In this document: in pieces, positions 17,387-26,194 of the stretch
Position numbering within the stretch: the first letter of the stretch is position 1
How the letters are laid out: every line of letters begins with the position of its first letter
Assembly: GCA_004557185.1 (NCBI GenBank)
Contig: SFEP01000014.1
Coordinates: forward strand, 1-47,932
Source of the DNA: Bacteroidales bacterium
GTDB lineage: Bacteria > Bacteroidota > Bacteroidia > Bacteroidales > Bacteroidaceae
Reading direction: 5' to 3'
Length of the DNA stretch: 47,932 nt
Position numbers and translations under genes: made by a program
The notes under the pieces: model-generated
What the model was told of the DNA's origin: nothing
What the model saw: only the letters and a program-made list of their open reading frames with translations
Database searches by the model: none

Positions 17387-18025
17387 TTAGTGCTTAAGAT
17401 TCAACATATGCTGCACTGTCATGCCCTCAAAGTGGGGAATGACGTATGCACTGTAGCGCGCCACCACATCCTCGTGATGGGTGGTTGTGACACCTACCAC
17501 CGTGGCGCCGCTGTCGCGACCCGCTATGAGGCCGTTCACACTGTCCTCGAACACGAAGCAAGCGGTGGGGTCGAGACCGAAGTAGCGCGCCGCCGTCACG
17601 TAGCAATCGGGCGCCGGCTTGGAACGCAGAGCGTCCTCGGCGGTGAAGATTCGATCGAAGTGTGCGCTAAAATCGGGGTGCGCCGCATAGAGGCACGCCA
17701 TCTTGGCGTGATTGGAACTCGTGACCACGGCTACACCCACACCGGCCTGGCGCAAGGCATCGACAAAGGCCATGGCACCCGGCACGAAGGGGAAGTGCAT
17801 GTGCTTCTCAAAAACTGCGAGCCCCTGTGCCAAACGAGCGGGTGCCTCAGCATCGTCGGCGTAATATTTGTGGCATATCTGGGTGAGCGTCTGTCCCTTG
17901 ATGTCGTGCGCAAACGTGGGCTGATCGGGAAAATCATGCCGACCCACCTCCTGCCACCACTGGGTGTACTGTCCCTCGGTGTCGACCAACACGCCATCCA
18001 GGTCAAAGAGTGCTGCGTGCTTCAT
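17387..18025 (-). CDS. HAD-superfamily phosphatase (beta-phosphoglucomutase-like)
   Basis: The 212-residue protein has the HAD motif I FDLDGVLVDTE at residues 7-17 (Asp8 nucleophile, Asp10 acid/base), motif II TSSNHAKM, the motif III lysine in RSKPAPDCYV, and motif IV FEDSVNGLIAG. The small helical cap after motif I places it in subfamily I with phosphoglucomutase and sugar-phosphatase members. The exact substrate cannot be read from sequence. It is the first gene of the operon with panB and an MFS transporter. Confidence 0.88.
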   Translation of the reverse strand: MKHAALFDLDGVLVDTEGQYTQWWQEVGRHDFPDQPTFAHDIKGQTLTQICHKYYADDAEAPARLAQGLAVFEKHMHFPFVPGAMAFVDALRQAGVGVAVVTSSNHAKMACLYAAHPDFSAHFDRIFTAEDALRSKPAPDCYVTAARYFGLDPTACFVFEDSVNGLIAGRDSGATVVGVTTTHHEDVVARYSAYVIPHFEGMTVQHMLNLKH

Positions 18026-18089
18026 GTTACGTTAGTTTTGTGTGGTAAAGCCAGCTGCGGGAAACCGTATGCGGCTTTGAAAACGCGTG

Positions 18090-18121
18090 CAAAGTTAGTG
18101 TAAACGCATAGGCAAGCCAAA
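18090..18121 (-). promoter_or_regulatory. Promoter of the HAD-panB-MFS operon
   Basis: On the minus strand: TTTG (18121-18118), 20 bases, TAACTTTG (18097-18090), about 65 bases upstream of the HAD start codon. The stretch 18122-18333 beyond it contains no convincing gene. Confidence 0.75.
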
Positions 18122-18333
18122 GAAACGCATAAATACTTTCTTGTTACAGACGGACGGAAATGCCCGTGTAACGCCCGCTTGACCGCCTTGCAGCAGATGG
18201 TTGGCGCCATGCCGAAAGGGCTGTTGGAGCGGTATCAGCCGCTATTTCGCAGGCTGTTCATCCTCCTTACATGTGCTTTTTGAATGATTCTCACATCATC
18301 TATTTCCCGCGGGGTTGGGAACGGAAAAAAGGA

Positions 18334-18506
18334 GATGCTACGTAAAAAACATCACGTAGTACGTAAAAAAAATCACGTCGTACGTAAAATTTTTTACGTA
18401 GCATCTATTTTCGGCGGGGCGGGGGGCCGTAAAAACAGGCCGCCGTGGAAGAAACTTCCCACGGCATGGGAACTTTCTTCCACGGCGGGGACTCTTTCTC
18501 CCACGG
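18334..18506 (-). repeat. 173-bp intergenic element, copy A (inverted)
   Basis: It reads end to end as the reverse complement of the elements at 33068-33240 and 47752-47924 and has exactly the same length. One half is an array of about 22-base units of the form CCGTGGAAGAAAGTTCCCA; the other has TACGTA-rich units bounded by inverted arms GATGCTACGTAAAAAA and TTTTTTACGTAGCATC. A GC-rich joint (CGCCCCGCCG) separates the halves. It lies between divergent genes. Confidence 0.9.
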
Positions 18507-18590
18507 CATTGACGGACTGCGGGCGTGCGCTGCGAAACCTTTCGCTCCGTTAACGCCTTGCCTGCTGGCGGGCATTCCCATCCTTTTGTG

Positions 18591-18598
18591 TACCTTTG
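18591..18598 (+). promoter_or_regulatory. Likely -7 box for the 18620 gene
   Basis: TACCTTTG matches TAnnTTTG, 21 bases before the start codon. No clear TTTG lies 19-21 bases upstream, so this is a half-site call. Confidence 0.45.
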
Positions 18599-18619
18599 CC
18601 CCACTTAATCAATGGTTGT

Positions 18620-19543
18620 ATGAATACGAAATGGACTTTTCATAAGGAACGCAACTTGCAGGAGGCCATTGCCGATGGCTGGCGGTTCCTCGCTATATAC
18701 TGGCGGGCTTACTTCAGAAGCCTGTGGTGCTACCTGCTTTTGGCGGGCTCGGCATGCGCCTTGCTGTGGCAACTGCTCATGGACGCGCTGATGCAGCATG
18801 CGCTGCCTGCCCTGCGGCTGTCGCAGGCTGGAGCGGACAGCGAGGTGGTGAAGGCGGCGGCGTGGCCCGACTGGACGTGGCTGCTCTACCTGATAACGGG
18901 CACGCTGCTGAGCCTGTCGCTGGGCTGGCTCTGCCTGGGGCGCACGCTGCACCTCATTGAGCGGACGGCCCAGGCGGAGCGACTTGTACGGCCGCTGCGG
19001 CTTTCGCTCCAGGCCTGCGAATGCAGCGCTGCACGCCGGGTGGCACTGACTGACTGCGTGCTGGGCACGCTGATGCTGGCACTGGCTGCGGGCATAGGCT
19101 ATGCGGCATGGAAGTGGAGCGTATGGGTGGCCCTGCTGCTGCCGTTACTCCTTATATATATAGGCGCAGCGACAACGACGGCCCGCGTGCTCTACGGCCT
19201 TGGCCAACTGTCGCCGGGCCGCGCCCTGCTGCTTGCTTTGGGGCGGTGCTGGGGACGTACCTTCGTGGTGCAGCTTCTCCTTTTCTTCCCCTTCGCGCTG
19301 CTGTGTGTAGCCGCCGCACTGGCACCTATGTCGCAACTCGGTGTGTGGTGCGCCGCCACCGACTCGTGGTTGCTGGGCGACGGTTTGGGACTTCCCCAAG
19401 GCCTCGCTCTGCTCTATTTCGCCCTCAACACCGTGGCATTTTCCTTCATTCTGCTCTGCCACACTTGGTTGCTGTGGCCGCTCGCCCTCTACCCCTACGT
19501 GCAACATGCCGCACAGCCTGAGGCCGAAACGTGCCAGGCATGA
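18620..19543 (+). CDS. Polytopic membrane protein of unknown function
   Basis: The 307-residue product from ATG 18620 (MNTKWTFHKERNLQEAIADG) has a cytoplasmic-looking N-terminus followed by about six to seven hydrophobic segments very rich in Leu and Ala. I see no transporter or enzyme motif. The pattern of a short N-terminal helix, GWRFLAIYWRAYFRSLW and repeated transmembrane pairs resembles unassigned integral membrane proteins of Bacteroidales. It is a single-gene unit between the 173-bp element and a strong terminator. Confidence 0.75.
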   Translation: MNTKWTFHKERNLQEAIADGWRFLAIYWRAYFRSLWCYLLLAGSACALLWQLLMDALMQHALPALRLSQAGADSEVVKAAAWPDWTWLLYLITGTLLSLSLGWLCLGRTLHLIERTAQAERLVRPLRLSLQACECSAARRVALTDCVLGTLMLALAAGIGYAAWKWSVWVALLLPLLLIYIGAATTTARVLYGLGQLSPGRALLLALGRCWGRTFVVQLLLFFPFALLCVAAALAPMSQLGVWCAATDSWLLGDGLGLPQGLALLYFALNTVAFSFILLCHTWLLWPLALYPYVQHAAQPEAETCQA

Positions 19544-19571
19544 CGTCAAGTACACAAGCATCTACCCCACC

Positions 19572-19627
19572 CTACGCAGCAACGCCTCCTTCAGTCATGT
19601 GCGACTCAAGGAGGCGTTGCTGCGTAG
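19572..19627. terminator. Bidirectional hairpin terminator
   Basis: A perfect 20-bp stem (19572-19591 with 19608-19627) with a 16-base loop lies between convergent genes ending at 19543 and 19653. There is no long T run, so efficiency is uncertain. Confidence 0.75.
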
Positions 19628-19652
19628 ATGCGATGCGCTCGCTGTCGAAGGT

Positions 19653-20927
19653 TTAATAGGGTGCTGCGTCTTCATTGAAATCATCCTCCACCTTGATGAG
19701 CGCGGCCACTACAAACGTGATGAGGCAGAGCGCGGTGACGATGATGAAGAAGTTGAGGTAGCCTACACTCTCCTGCAAAAAGCCCGCCACCATGCCGGGC
19801 AGCATCATGCTCAGCGCCATGAAACCCGTGCAGAAGGAGTAGTGGGCCGTAGAGGACTTGCCACGCGAGAAGTAGATGAGGTAGAGCATGTAGGCCGTAA
19901 AGCCAAAGCCGTAGCCAAACTGCTCCACGAAGACGCAGGCACCGACCCAAGTGAGGTTGTCGGGCTGGAAATAGGCCAGCACAATGTAGACCACATCGGG
20001 CAAGGTGATGCTGAGCACCATGGGCCAGAGCCAGCGACGCAGACCGCCACGCTCAGCCGCCACGCCGCCGAGAATGCCACCCAGGGTGAGGCCGATGACG
20101 CCTATCGTGCCCTGCACCATGCCCAGCTCGCCTGTGCTGAGCCCCAAGCCTCCCGTGCGGGGGTCGCCCAAAAGGAAGAGCGGGCATATTTTCACCAACA
20201 AAGCCTCGGGCAAACGGTAGAGAAGCATGAAGAGGAGGGCTACCACAATTTGCTTTTTTCGGAAGAAACTTAGGAAGGTGTTGACGAAGCCTTTGAAGAC
20301 CTCGCGCCACTGCACATCGAGGGGGGCGGCATCGGCCTTGGCACGCGGCAGGATGCGGGCATGGTAGCAGGCTAACGCCAGTAGCACGCAGGCTATGGCG
20401 GCAAAGGTCCACGACCAGGCTATCAAGGGGCGGAAACGCAGTTCGAGCATGCCCGCCAGCATGATGAGCAAACCTTGTCCCATAATCATGGCCACACGGT
20501 AGAAGGTGGAGCGGATGCCCACGTAGAAAGCCTGTTCGCGGGGTGTGAGGGCGAGCATGTAATAGCCGTCGGCCGCAATGTCGTGCGTGGCACTGCTGAA
20601 AGCCATCAGCCACAAGAAGGCGAGCGACCACTGCACGTAGTGGGGCACTTTGAGACTGAAGGCCAGACCTGCGAGCGATGCGCCCAGCACCATTTGCATC
20701 ACCACAATCCACCAGCGCTTGGTGCGCAGCAGTTCGACCACTGGACTCCAGAAGGGCTTGATGACCCACGGCAGATAGAGCCACGACGTGTAGAGGGCTA
20801 TGTCGGTATTCGAGAGTCCCAGGCGGCCGTACATCACCACGGCCACCGACATGACGACTACGTAGGGTATGCCTTCGGTCATATAGAGCGTGGGCACCCA
20901 GAGCCAAGGCTGATATTTTTGCTTCAT
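19653..20927 (-). CDS. AmpG-like MFS permease (muropeptide import)
   Basis: The 424-residue product, from ATG 20927, has 12 likely membrane segments. The N-terminal WLWVPTLYMTEGIPYVVVM, WVIKPFWSPVVELL and SATHDIAADGYYM segments are typical of AmpG and related MFS proteins of Bacteroidota. AmpG proteins take up anhydromuropeptides from cell-wall turnover; that substrate is inferred. A strong terminator in the 120 bases between it and rny means it is probably transcribed separately, although I cannot see a clear promoter. Confidence 0.78.
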   Translation of the reverse strand: MKQKYQPWLWVPTLYMTEGIPYVVVMSVAVVMYGRLGLSNTDIALYTSWLYLPWVIKPFWSPVVELLRTKRWWIVVMQMVLGASLAGLAFSLKVPHYVQWSLAFLWLMAFSSATHDIAADGYYMLALTPREQAFYVGIRSTFYRVAMIMGQGLLIMLAGMLELRFRPLIAWSWTFAAIACVLLALACYHARILPRAKADAAPLDVQWREVFKGFVNTFLSFFRKKQIVVALLFMLLYRLPEALLVKICPLFLLGDPRTGGLGLSTGELGMVQGTIGVIGLTLGGILGGVAAERGGLRRWLWPMVLSITLPDVVYIVLAYFQPDNLTWVGACVFVEQFGYGFGFTAYMLYLIYFSRGKSSTAHYSFCTGFMALSMMLPGMVAGFLQESVGYLNFFIIVTALCLITFVVAALIKVEDDFNEDAAPY

Positions 20928-20943
20928 AGCGTTATCGTTTTCC

Positions 20944-20978
20944 CGAAAAAAAGGCTGCATCATTGCTGACGCAGCCTT
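20944..20978 (-). terminator. Terminator after rny
   Basis: The stem AAGGCTGC (20951-20958) with GCAGCCTT (20971-20978), read on the minus strand, is followed by seven to eight T residues (complement of the A run at 20946-20952). Classic intrinsic terminator form. Confidence 0.88.
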
Positions 20979-21049
20979 GGGTATTCGTGTTTGTGTGTAA
21001 AAAACGGGGGAGTGTAAACGGCTGCACACGGAGAGGTTTGCGGCCGTGT

Positions 21050-22582
21050 TTACTTGGCGTAACTTACAGAGCGCGTTTCGCGGATGACGGTAATTTTGAC
21101 CTGTCCGGGATACGTCATCTCATCCTGTATGCGGCGGGCAATGTCGGCGCTCAGGGTTTCGATTTGCTTATCGTCAATCTTGTCGGCGCCCACAATCACA
21201 CGGAGTTCGCGGCCAGCCTGGATGGCATAGGTCTTCGTTACGCCGTCATAACTTGAGGCTATCTGCTCGAGGTCGTTCAAGCGCTTGATGTAAGCCTCCA
21301 CAATTTCACGACGGGCACCGGGACGGGCACCGCTGATGGCATCGCAAACCTGGACGATGGGAGCGAGGAGTGAGGTCATCTCCACTTCGTCGTGGTGGGC
21401 ACCGATGGCGTTGCATATTTCGGGTTTCTCCTTGTATTTCTCAGCCAGTTTGGCACCGTAGAGTGCGTGCGGCAATTCGCTCTCCTCATCGGGCACCTTG
21501 CCGATGTCGTGCAGCAAACCAGCGCGTTTAGCCTTTTTGGGGTTCAGTCCGAGTTCGGCAGCCATCACGGAACAGAGGTTGGCGGTTTCGCGGGCATGCT
21601 GCAACAGGTTCTGGCCATAGGATGAGCGGTACTTCATCTTGCCCACGATGCGCACGAGTTCGGGATGCAGGCCGTGAATGCCGAGGTCGATGGCGGTGCG
21701 CTTACCCGTTTCGATGACTTCGTCTTCCACCTGCTTCTTCACCTTGGCCACTACTTCCTCAATGCGGGCGGGGTGGATGCGGCCATCGGCGATGAGCTGG
21801 TGCAGGGCGAGACGGCAGATTTCGCGACGCACGGGGTCGAAAGCAGAAATGACAATGGCCTCGGGGGTGTCGTCGACCACAATTTCCACGCCCGTGGCGG
21901 CTTCGAGTGCACGGATGTTGCGACCCTCGCGTCCGATGATGCGGCCCTTCACTTCGTCGTTGTCGATGTGGAACACGGTCACGCTGTTTTCAATGGCCGT
22001 TTCGGTGGCCACGCGCTGAATGGTCTGTATGACAATGCGCTTGGCCTCCTTGTTGGCCGTAAGCTTGGCATCGTCCATAATGTCGTTGATGTAGCTCTGC
22101 GCATCGGTGCGAGCCTCATCCTTGAGTGAGTCGACAAGGCGCTTCTTGGCTTCCTCGGCCGACAAGCCGCTGAGTTCTTCCAGTTTCTCGCGCTCCTTGA
22201 GTTGCAGCTTTTCGAGTTCTTCCTCCTTACGGGCAAGGTTTTGCTGCTGCGTATTGAGGCGGTTTTGATGGTTTTCGAGTTCCTGCTTGCGGCGTCCCAG
22301 TTCCTCCTGACGCTGATTCAGGCCAATCTCGCGCTGTTTGAGTTTGTTCTCTACCTGTAAGATGCGCTGGTTACGCTGCTGCACCTCTTTTTCGAGTTCA
22401 GCCTTTTTGTTGAGGAATTTCTCCTTTACTTCAAGGAGTTTCTTTTCTTTGATCACTTCCGCTTCGTGGTTTGCGGTATCAATCATGCGGAGGTACTTCT
22501 TTTTCAATACGTATCGAAAAAATCCGTACCCCGCTCCTGCGCCCACAAGGACGCCGATAATAAGGGGTATGATGATGCTCAT
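21050..22582 (-). CDS. rny: Ribonuclease Y
   Basis: This membrane-anchored endoribonuclease starts mRNA decay. The 510-residue product from ATG 22582 has an N-terminal membrane helix (residues 2-22), a long charged coiled coil (about 30-195), a KH RNA-binding domain with GRIIGREGRNI at 213-223, and an HD phosphohydrolase domain with LLHDIGK (His358, Asp359). The order and length are those of the family. It is the last gene of the minus-strand group that begins at 24095 and includes zapA, and is closed by a strong terminator. Confidence 0.96.
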   Translation of the reverse strand: MSIIIPLIIGVLVGAGAGYGFFRYVLKKKYLRMIDTANHEAEVIKEKKLLEVKEKFLNKKAELEKEVQQRNQRILQVENKLKQREIGLNQRQEELGRRKQELENHQNRLNTQQQNLARKEEELEKLQLKEREKLEELSGLSAEEAKKRLVDSLKDEARTDAQSYINDIMDDAKLTANKEAKRIVIQTIQRVATETAIENSVTVFHIDNDEVKGRIIGREGRNIRALEAATGVEIVVDDTPEAIVISAFDPVRREICRLALHQLIADGRIHPARIEEVVAKVKKQVEDEVIETGKRTAIDLGIHGLHPELVRIVGKMKYRSSYGQNLLQHARETANLCSVMAAELGLNPKKAKRAGLLHDIGKVPDEESELPHALYGAKLAEKYKEKPEICNAIGAHHDEVEMTSLLAPIVQVCDAISGARPGARREIVEAYIKRLNDLEQIASSYDGVTKTYAIQAGRELRVIVGADKIDDKQIETLSADIARRIQDEMTYPGQVKITVIRETRSVSYAK

Positions 22583-22724
22583 CGTCAAATGTAAGGTTGA
22601 AAGATTAGTTGATATAAAGCCTTGCACGTGGTGCCTCGTGGCGTGGCGTGCAAATGGTTTCGGGGTTGAGGTTGGCTACGGTATGCGGCCGCTGCTGGTG
22701 CACATGGGCCAAGAGCAGGCACGC

Positions 22725-23018
22725 TTATTCGAGGAGTTTGGTAATTTCGTCGGAGAGGCGCGCCAGGGTGTCGGCGTAGGGTGTGTCGTCCTTTTGCTGC
22801 TCCAACTGCTGCACGCGTACGGCAAAATCGAGGAGTGCCACGGAGGTGTACTTCTCGTAGCCTTGGTTGGGATAGGTCTGCTCGTAGCGGCTCAGTTTCT
22901 CGTTGATAAGTTTGGCTGCCTTGCGGAACATCTCCTCTTGCTCGCGCAACACGGTGATGGGGTAAAGTTGCTTGCCTATGAGCAAATGGATGACCAGTTT
23001 ATTTTGTGCGTTTTCCAT
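22725..23018 (-). CDS. zapA: Cell division protein ZapA
   Basis: The 97-residue protein supports FtsZ-ring bundling. It shows the ZapA layout: an N-terminal beta-rich head (NKLVIHLLIGKQLYPITV), then REQEEMFRKAAKLINEKL leading into a C-terminal coiled coil ending in LARLSDEITKLLE. It lies 55 bases after a small coiled-coil gene, an arrangement usual in Bacteroidales, and 142 bases before rny. No small RNA is evident in that gap. Confidence 0.88.
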   Translation of the reverse strand: MENAQNKLVIHLLIGKQLYPITVLREQEEMFRKAAKLINEKLSRYEQTYPNQGYEKYTSVALLDFAVRVQQLEQQKDDTPYADTLARLSDEITKLLE

Positions 23019-23073
23019 TGTGTCGAAATTGTGTGTAACCAGTTACGCCGCGTCATGGGCTTACGAAGCCATA

Positions 23074-23367
23074 TTACACGTTAAGCAATGCGATGCACTT
23101 GTCGATTTCGCGTTCCAGGCGTGCCAAGTGTGAGCGTGCGTCTTTCACATCATCGCCACTGACTTCGAGAATGCGTGCCCGCCGCAGGTTTTCAAAGTCC
23201 TGCTTGCTTTGCTCGACACGTGCCTGCTCTTCGGCCAAAAGTTTGCGGCAGTCGTCCAACTGCGCCTGCAACGCCTCACGGGCCGCGCGTTCCTTGGAAT
23301 ACGCTGCCATGAGTTGGCGTACAAGTGCCTCAAAGTTGCGGAGAGCGGTTTCGTTTTCTTGTGTCAT
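23074..23367 (-). CDS. Small coiled-coil protein upstream of zapA
   Basis: The 97-residue, highly charged protein is predicted to be almost entirely helical (heptads through AREALQAQLDDCRKLLAEEQ) with a short C-terminal segment (REIDKCIALLNV). It has no signal peptide or enzymatic motif. The constant position directly before zapA in this group suggests a partner in cell division, comparable in size and shape to ZapB-like proteins. That is an inference from context only. Confidence 0.75.
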   Translation of the reverse strand: MTQENETALRNFEALVRQLMAAYSKERAAREALQAQLDDCRKLLAEEQARVEQSKQDFENLRRARILEVSGDDVKDARSHLARLEREIDKCIALLNV

Positions 23368-23462
23368 AAGTGGAATAGACCCCAGCGTGGGGTTGCGGAT
23401 GTGTGAATAACGTCTTATTCGCAGCGCATGCTGTGGCGGTTACTGGCCGCACGACCGATGGG

Positions 23463-24095
23463 TTAATCTTCGGCGGCGGGCTTGGGCTCTTTTTTGGCGA
23501 GCAGCACCACGTGGTAGACGTAGGAAGTCATCCACTCGGCGCTGTAACCCAGCTGCTGACTGAAGTGGCGCACCTGGAAGCATGCCTTGCGCACGCTCTC
23601 GTCTTTCCAGTTGTCCTTGGTCATAACCTGGTCAACAACCTTGGCGGTCATGTTACGCAGGGCGGAATGGAAGAACGAGGGCAAACGGAACTTCCACTTC
23701 ATGAGGTTGCCCATGAGCATCATGAGTTCCTGTGAGAATCCCTGAAACAGGAAGAGGTAGTTACGCACATCGTTCACGTTGCGGCAGTTGCGCTTGATGC
23801 TCTGGTCGATTTCCTTGAAGAAGTTGTCTTCGAGACCGTAAATCTCGCAGAGCATTTTGCGGCAACGGTTTTTCTCACCCAAACCCAGACGGTTGTTGAC
23901 CGTGGGTACATGCAGCGTTTGCTTGAATACGCGCAAGTCGGGCAATGCCGAGAGATTGCTGATGCCGAGGTTGGAGGCAATCACAGCCTGATAGTAGACG
24001 CGGATGAGCATCATGAAGTCCTCCATGCCACCCACACGCCAGCCCGTTTCGCTCTCGGTTGGTTTATGCTTGAAAAGCTTGCTAAAAAATCCCAT
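23463..24095 (-). CDS. Conserved Bacteroidales protein of unknown function
   Basis: A 210-residue cytosolic protein (no signal peptide, mostly helical) that starts MGFFSKLFKHKPTESE and contains WRVGGMEDFMMLIRVYYQA and FSQELMMLMGNLMKWKFRLP. The C-terminus is Lys/Pro/Glu-rich. I recognise the general form as a hypothetical protein of this order but no domain. It is the first gene of the group with the coiled-coil gene, zapA and rny, with a clear promoter upstream, so a link to division or RNA turnover is possible but unproven. Confidence 0.8.
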   Translation of the reverse strand: MGFFSKLFKHKPTESETGWRVGGMEDFMMLIRVYYQAVIASNLGISNLSALPDLRVFKQTLHVPTVNNRLGLGEKNRCRKMLCEIYGLEDNFFKEIDQSIKRNCRNVNDVRNYLFLFQGFSQELMMLMGNLMKWKFRLPSFFHSALRNMTAKVVDQVMTKDNWKDESVRKACFQVRHFSQQLGYSAEWMTSYVYHVVLLAKKEPKPAAED

Positions 24096-24191
24096 AATGT
24101 TTGGTTAATAACGTCTCCGCCAACATGTCAAACCTGCCAGACGCCCTGTTTGAGGCAACGAACAGTGAATACAGTCTACGCGGATGCTATG

Positions 24192-24223
24192 CAAAGATAC
24201 GTCAACCCATCCGACAGACCAAA
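24192..24223 (-). promoter_or_regulatory. Promoter of the 24095-21050 gene group
   Basis: On the minus strand: TTTG (24223-24220), 20 bases, TATCTTTG (24199-24192), about 95 bases before the start at 24095. The 24224-24407 stretch has only a short start-less reading frame on the minus strand. Confidence 0.78.
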
Positions 24224-24407
24224 TAAATGTTTCCGTTTTTACCCAACTTACCTCATATTGCAGTGGCTTCACCTTCAAATCACTGCCTTGCGGCCCCTCG
24301 TCCGTTGCTTAAAGTGTGAGGGTCGAAAGTGAGCCAATCTTCCCGCGTCAGGTAGCGGCGAGTGCCATCAAGCGTAAGGGGAGTGCCACCCTCCGGCCTT
24401 TTCTACA

Positions 24408-24450
24408 CGAAAAAAGCAGGACGCGCCGTCTCGCAACGGGTTCCTGCTTT
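24408..24450 (-). terminator. Terminator of the DUF4827 gene
   Basis: The stem AAAGCAGGA (24413-24421) with TCCTGCTTT (24442-24450), read on the minus strand, runs into TTTTT. It begins about 54 bases after the stop at 24504. Confidence 0.8.
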
Positions 24451-24503
24451 ATCTGTATTTCGGATTGGGAATGCTTTGAGGCTACGCCGCCTGTCTGCGC
24501 CAC

Positions 24504-25199
24504 TTATCTGCCTCGTTGATAGACGATGTCGTAGCAGCACGCATAGATGCTGGTAGCGGCGTTGCTCTGCCCCTGTGTGCTCGGCACGATGAGGCGCACG
24601 TGGGCCAGTTTGTCGTCAGGCCCAGCCAAGCGCGCCAGTTTGATGTAGGGCAGCGGCACAAGCCAGCCCGAGGGTACGGCGGCCGTATTGTAGACGGTTT
24701 TCATGACGCCCTGCGTGAAGGTGGCGGAGTAGGTGCCGTAGTTATTGGAGCAGGTCATGATGTCGGGCTGCATCTCGTAACTTGTGATGCAGTTGCTCGT
24801 CTGTATGCTGTCGGTGGCAATGTTGAACTCGGTGTAGCGGGTAATGATGCTGCAGTTCTCGCCCTCGGCCAACTGCGTACCTGTGCCTTTTTCTACAATC
24901 TGCATGTAGACGCCCGTTTTCTCGAAGCGCACAAACTCGTTGGCATCGACACGTGTGGTGCTGTCGTTAGCGTAGAACTCACGCTCGGAGATCACCTTGA
25001 TATTGCCGGGCACGTGGAACAGGTATTCGCCCGAGTCCTCGTCCTTGACCGAAGCGCCGGTCTGCAAGAAGGCTTCAATCTGGCTGTTCTCTCGTTTGCG
25101 CTTGTCGGCATAGGTTTCATCGTCATCACAGGCGGGCAACAGCATGGCTGCCGCAGCAAGCAGTGTAAACAGGCGTAAGAGGGAGTTGTTCAGTGTCAT
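24504..25199 (-). CDS. DUF4827 lipoprotein (FKBP-type-isomerase-like fold)
   Basis: A 231-residue lipoprotein with signal and lipobox AMLLPACDDDE. The remainder resembles DUF4827: TYADKRKRENSQIEAFL near the N-terminus, then VRFEKTGVYMQIVEKGTGTQ and VPSGWLVPLPYIKLARL, the general layout of FKBP-type peptidyl-prolyl isomerases. Active-site residues of true FKBPs are only partly matched, so catalysis is doubtful. It is a single-gene unit with its own terminator. Its position is the periplasm or outer-membrane face. Confidence 0.82.
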   Translation of the reverse strand: MTLNNSLLRLFTLLAAAAMLLPACDDDETYADKRKRENSQIEAFLQTGASVKDEDSGEYLFHVPGNIKVISEREFYANDSTTRVDANEFVRFEKTGVYMQIVEKGTGTQLAEGENCSIITRYTEFNIATDSIQTSNCITSYEMQPDIMTCSNNYGTYSATFTQGVMKTVYNTAAVPSGWLVPLPYIKLARLAGPDDKLAHVRLIVPSTQGQSNAATSIYACCYDIVYQRGR

Positions 25200-25262
25200 A
25201 AAGAAGGGCTGTTACAGTAGTCTGCCAGCGCTTCATGCTGGCTACGGCTACAAATTGCGCGG

Positions 25263-25270
25263 CAAATGTA
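25263..25270 (-). promoter_or_regulatory. Likely -7 box of the DUF4827 gene
   Basis: Minus-strand TACATTTG matches TAnnTTTG, about 63 bases before the start at 25199. No good -33 box is visible. Confidence 0.4.
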
Positions 25271-25339
25271 CGAAAAAAGTGCGCGGTGCGGGGCATGTAG
25301 CTGCGCTAAAATGTGTAAAGTACTGTCAAGCAGAATGCG

Positions 25340-25375
25340 TTGCCCCGCACGCAGCATGGAGCCAGTGCGGGGCAA
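25340..25375. terminator. Hairpin after the response-regulator gene
   Basis: An 11-bp perfect GC-rich stem (TTGCCCCGCAC, 25340-25350, with GTGCGGGGCAA, 25365-25375) lies downstream of the stop at 25420. No T run follows on the minus strand, so it may protect the 3' end rather than terminate. Confidence 0.5.
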
Positions 25376-25419
25376 TGAATAGAAAATATCTGAAATGTGC
25401 GGGCGGCCAGCCTGGGCCA

Positions 25420-26130
25420 TCAAGCCTCGGGCTCGGGATTGATGAGTTTGTAGCCCTTGCCGTGAATATTGATGATTTCCACGTTCTCGTCGGCCTTGAG
25501 ATGTTTGCGCAACTTGGTGATATACACGTCCATGGAGCGGGCGTTGAAATAGTTGTCGTCAATCCAAATCGTCTTCAGGGCGTAGTCACGCTGCAGAATT
25601 TCGTTGGCGTGCATGCAGAGCAGGTTGAGCAGTTCGCACTCCTTGGTCGTCAGTTTCGTCACGGTTTCGCCACGGGTGAGGGTTTGCTTCTGCGTGTCGA
25701 AGTGGAAGGAACCGATGCGGTAGGAGGTGCGGTTGCGGTTCTTCTTGCCCTTCACGCGGCGCAGTATGGCCTCGATGCGGAAGGTGAGTTCTTCCATGCT
25801 GAAAGGTTTGGTCAGGTAGTCGTCGGCACCCAAACGGAAACCAGCGAGGATGTCTTCCTTGAGTGTCTTGGCCGTGAGGAAGATAATGGGCACCTCCTCG
25901 TTGGCATGGCGTATGTCGCGTGCCAGTTCGAAGCCGTCCTTTTTAGGCATCATCACGTCGAGCACGCACAGGTCGAACTTGTTTTGGGTAAAAGCGCGGT
26001 AGCCAGCTTCGCCGTCCACGCAGAGCATGGTCTGATATCCCTTGGCCTGCAGGTATTCGCGGAGCAACATACCGAGGTTTTCATCGTCTTCACAAAGCAG
26101 GAGATTCAGTTTTTCGTCAGTAGCATTCAT
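25420..26130 (-). CDS. OmpR-family response regulator (RprY-like)
   Basis: The 236-residue regulator starts at ATG 26130 (MNATDEKLNLLLCEDDE). The receiver domain has the acidic pocket EDD at residues 14-16, the phospho-acceptor Asp58 in CVLDVMMPKKDGFE, and the LTAK lysine. The C-terminal winged helix ends in INIHGKGYKLINPE, the usual OmpR/PhoB wing. It lies 64 bases after the sensor kinase gene. The pair resembles RprX/RprY of Bacteroides; I keep the symbol blank because orthology cannot be tested here. Confidence 0.92.
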   Translation of the reverse strand: MNATDEKLNLLLCEDDENLGMLLREYLQAKGYQTMLCVDGEAGYRAFTQNKFDLCVLDVMMPKKDGFELARDIRHANEEVPIIFLTAKTLKEDILAGFRLGADDYLTKPFSMEELTFRIEAILRRVKGKKNRNRTSYRIGSFHFDTQKQTLTRGETVTKLTTKECELLNLLCMHANEILQRDYALKTIWIDDNYFNARSMDVYITKLRKHLKADENVEIINIHGKGYKLINPEPEA

Positions 26131-26194
26131 GATAATGGGGGTGTTTGTGTGGTTATTATTCTTTTTGTTTTCTGATTTCGTTTGCCCCGTCGCC

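Noticed and set aside
18150..18284. Short plus-strand frame ending LLERYQPLFRRLFILLTCAF
   Set aside because: It looks slightly protein-like, but has no start context, no partner frame and no recognised family. A decayed gene end is possible but cannot be supported.
22583..22724. Possible 6S RNA between zapA and rny
   Set aside because: 6S RNA often follows zapA, but this 142-base gap is shorter than usual for 6S and I see no long closing stem with a central bubble.
24280..24405. Start-less minus-strand frame reading TPLTLDGTRRYLTREDW
   Set aside because: About 38 codons without ATG, GTG or TTG, beginning just after a terminator. It may be a remnant of a gene end, but there is not enough to call it.
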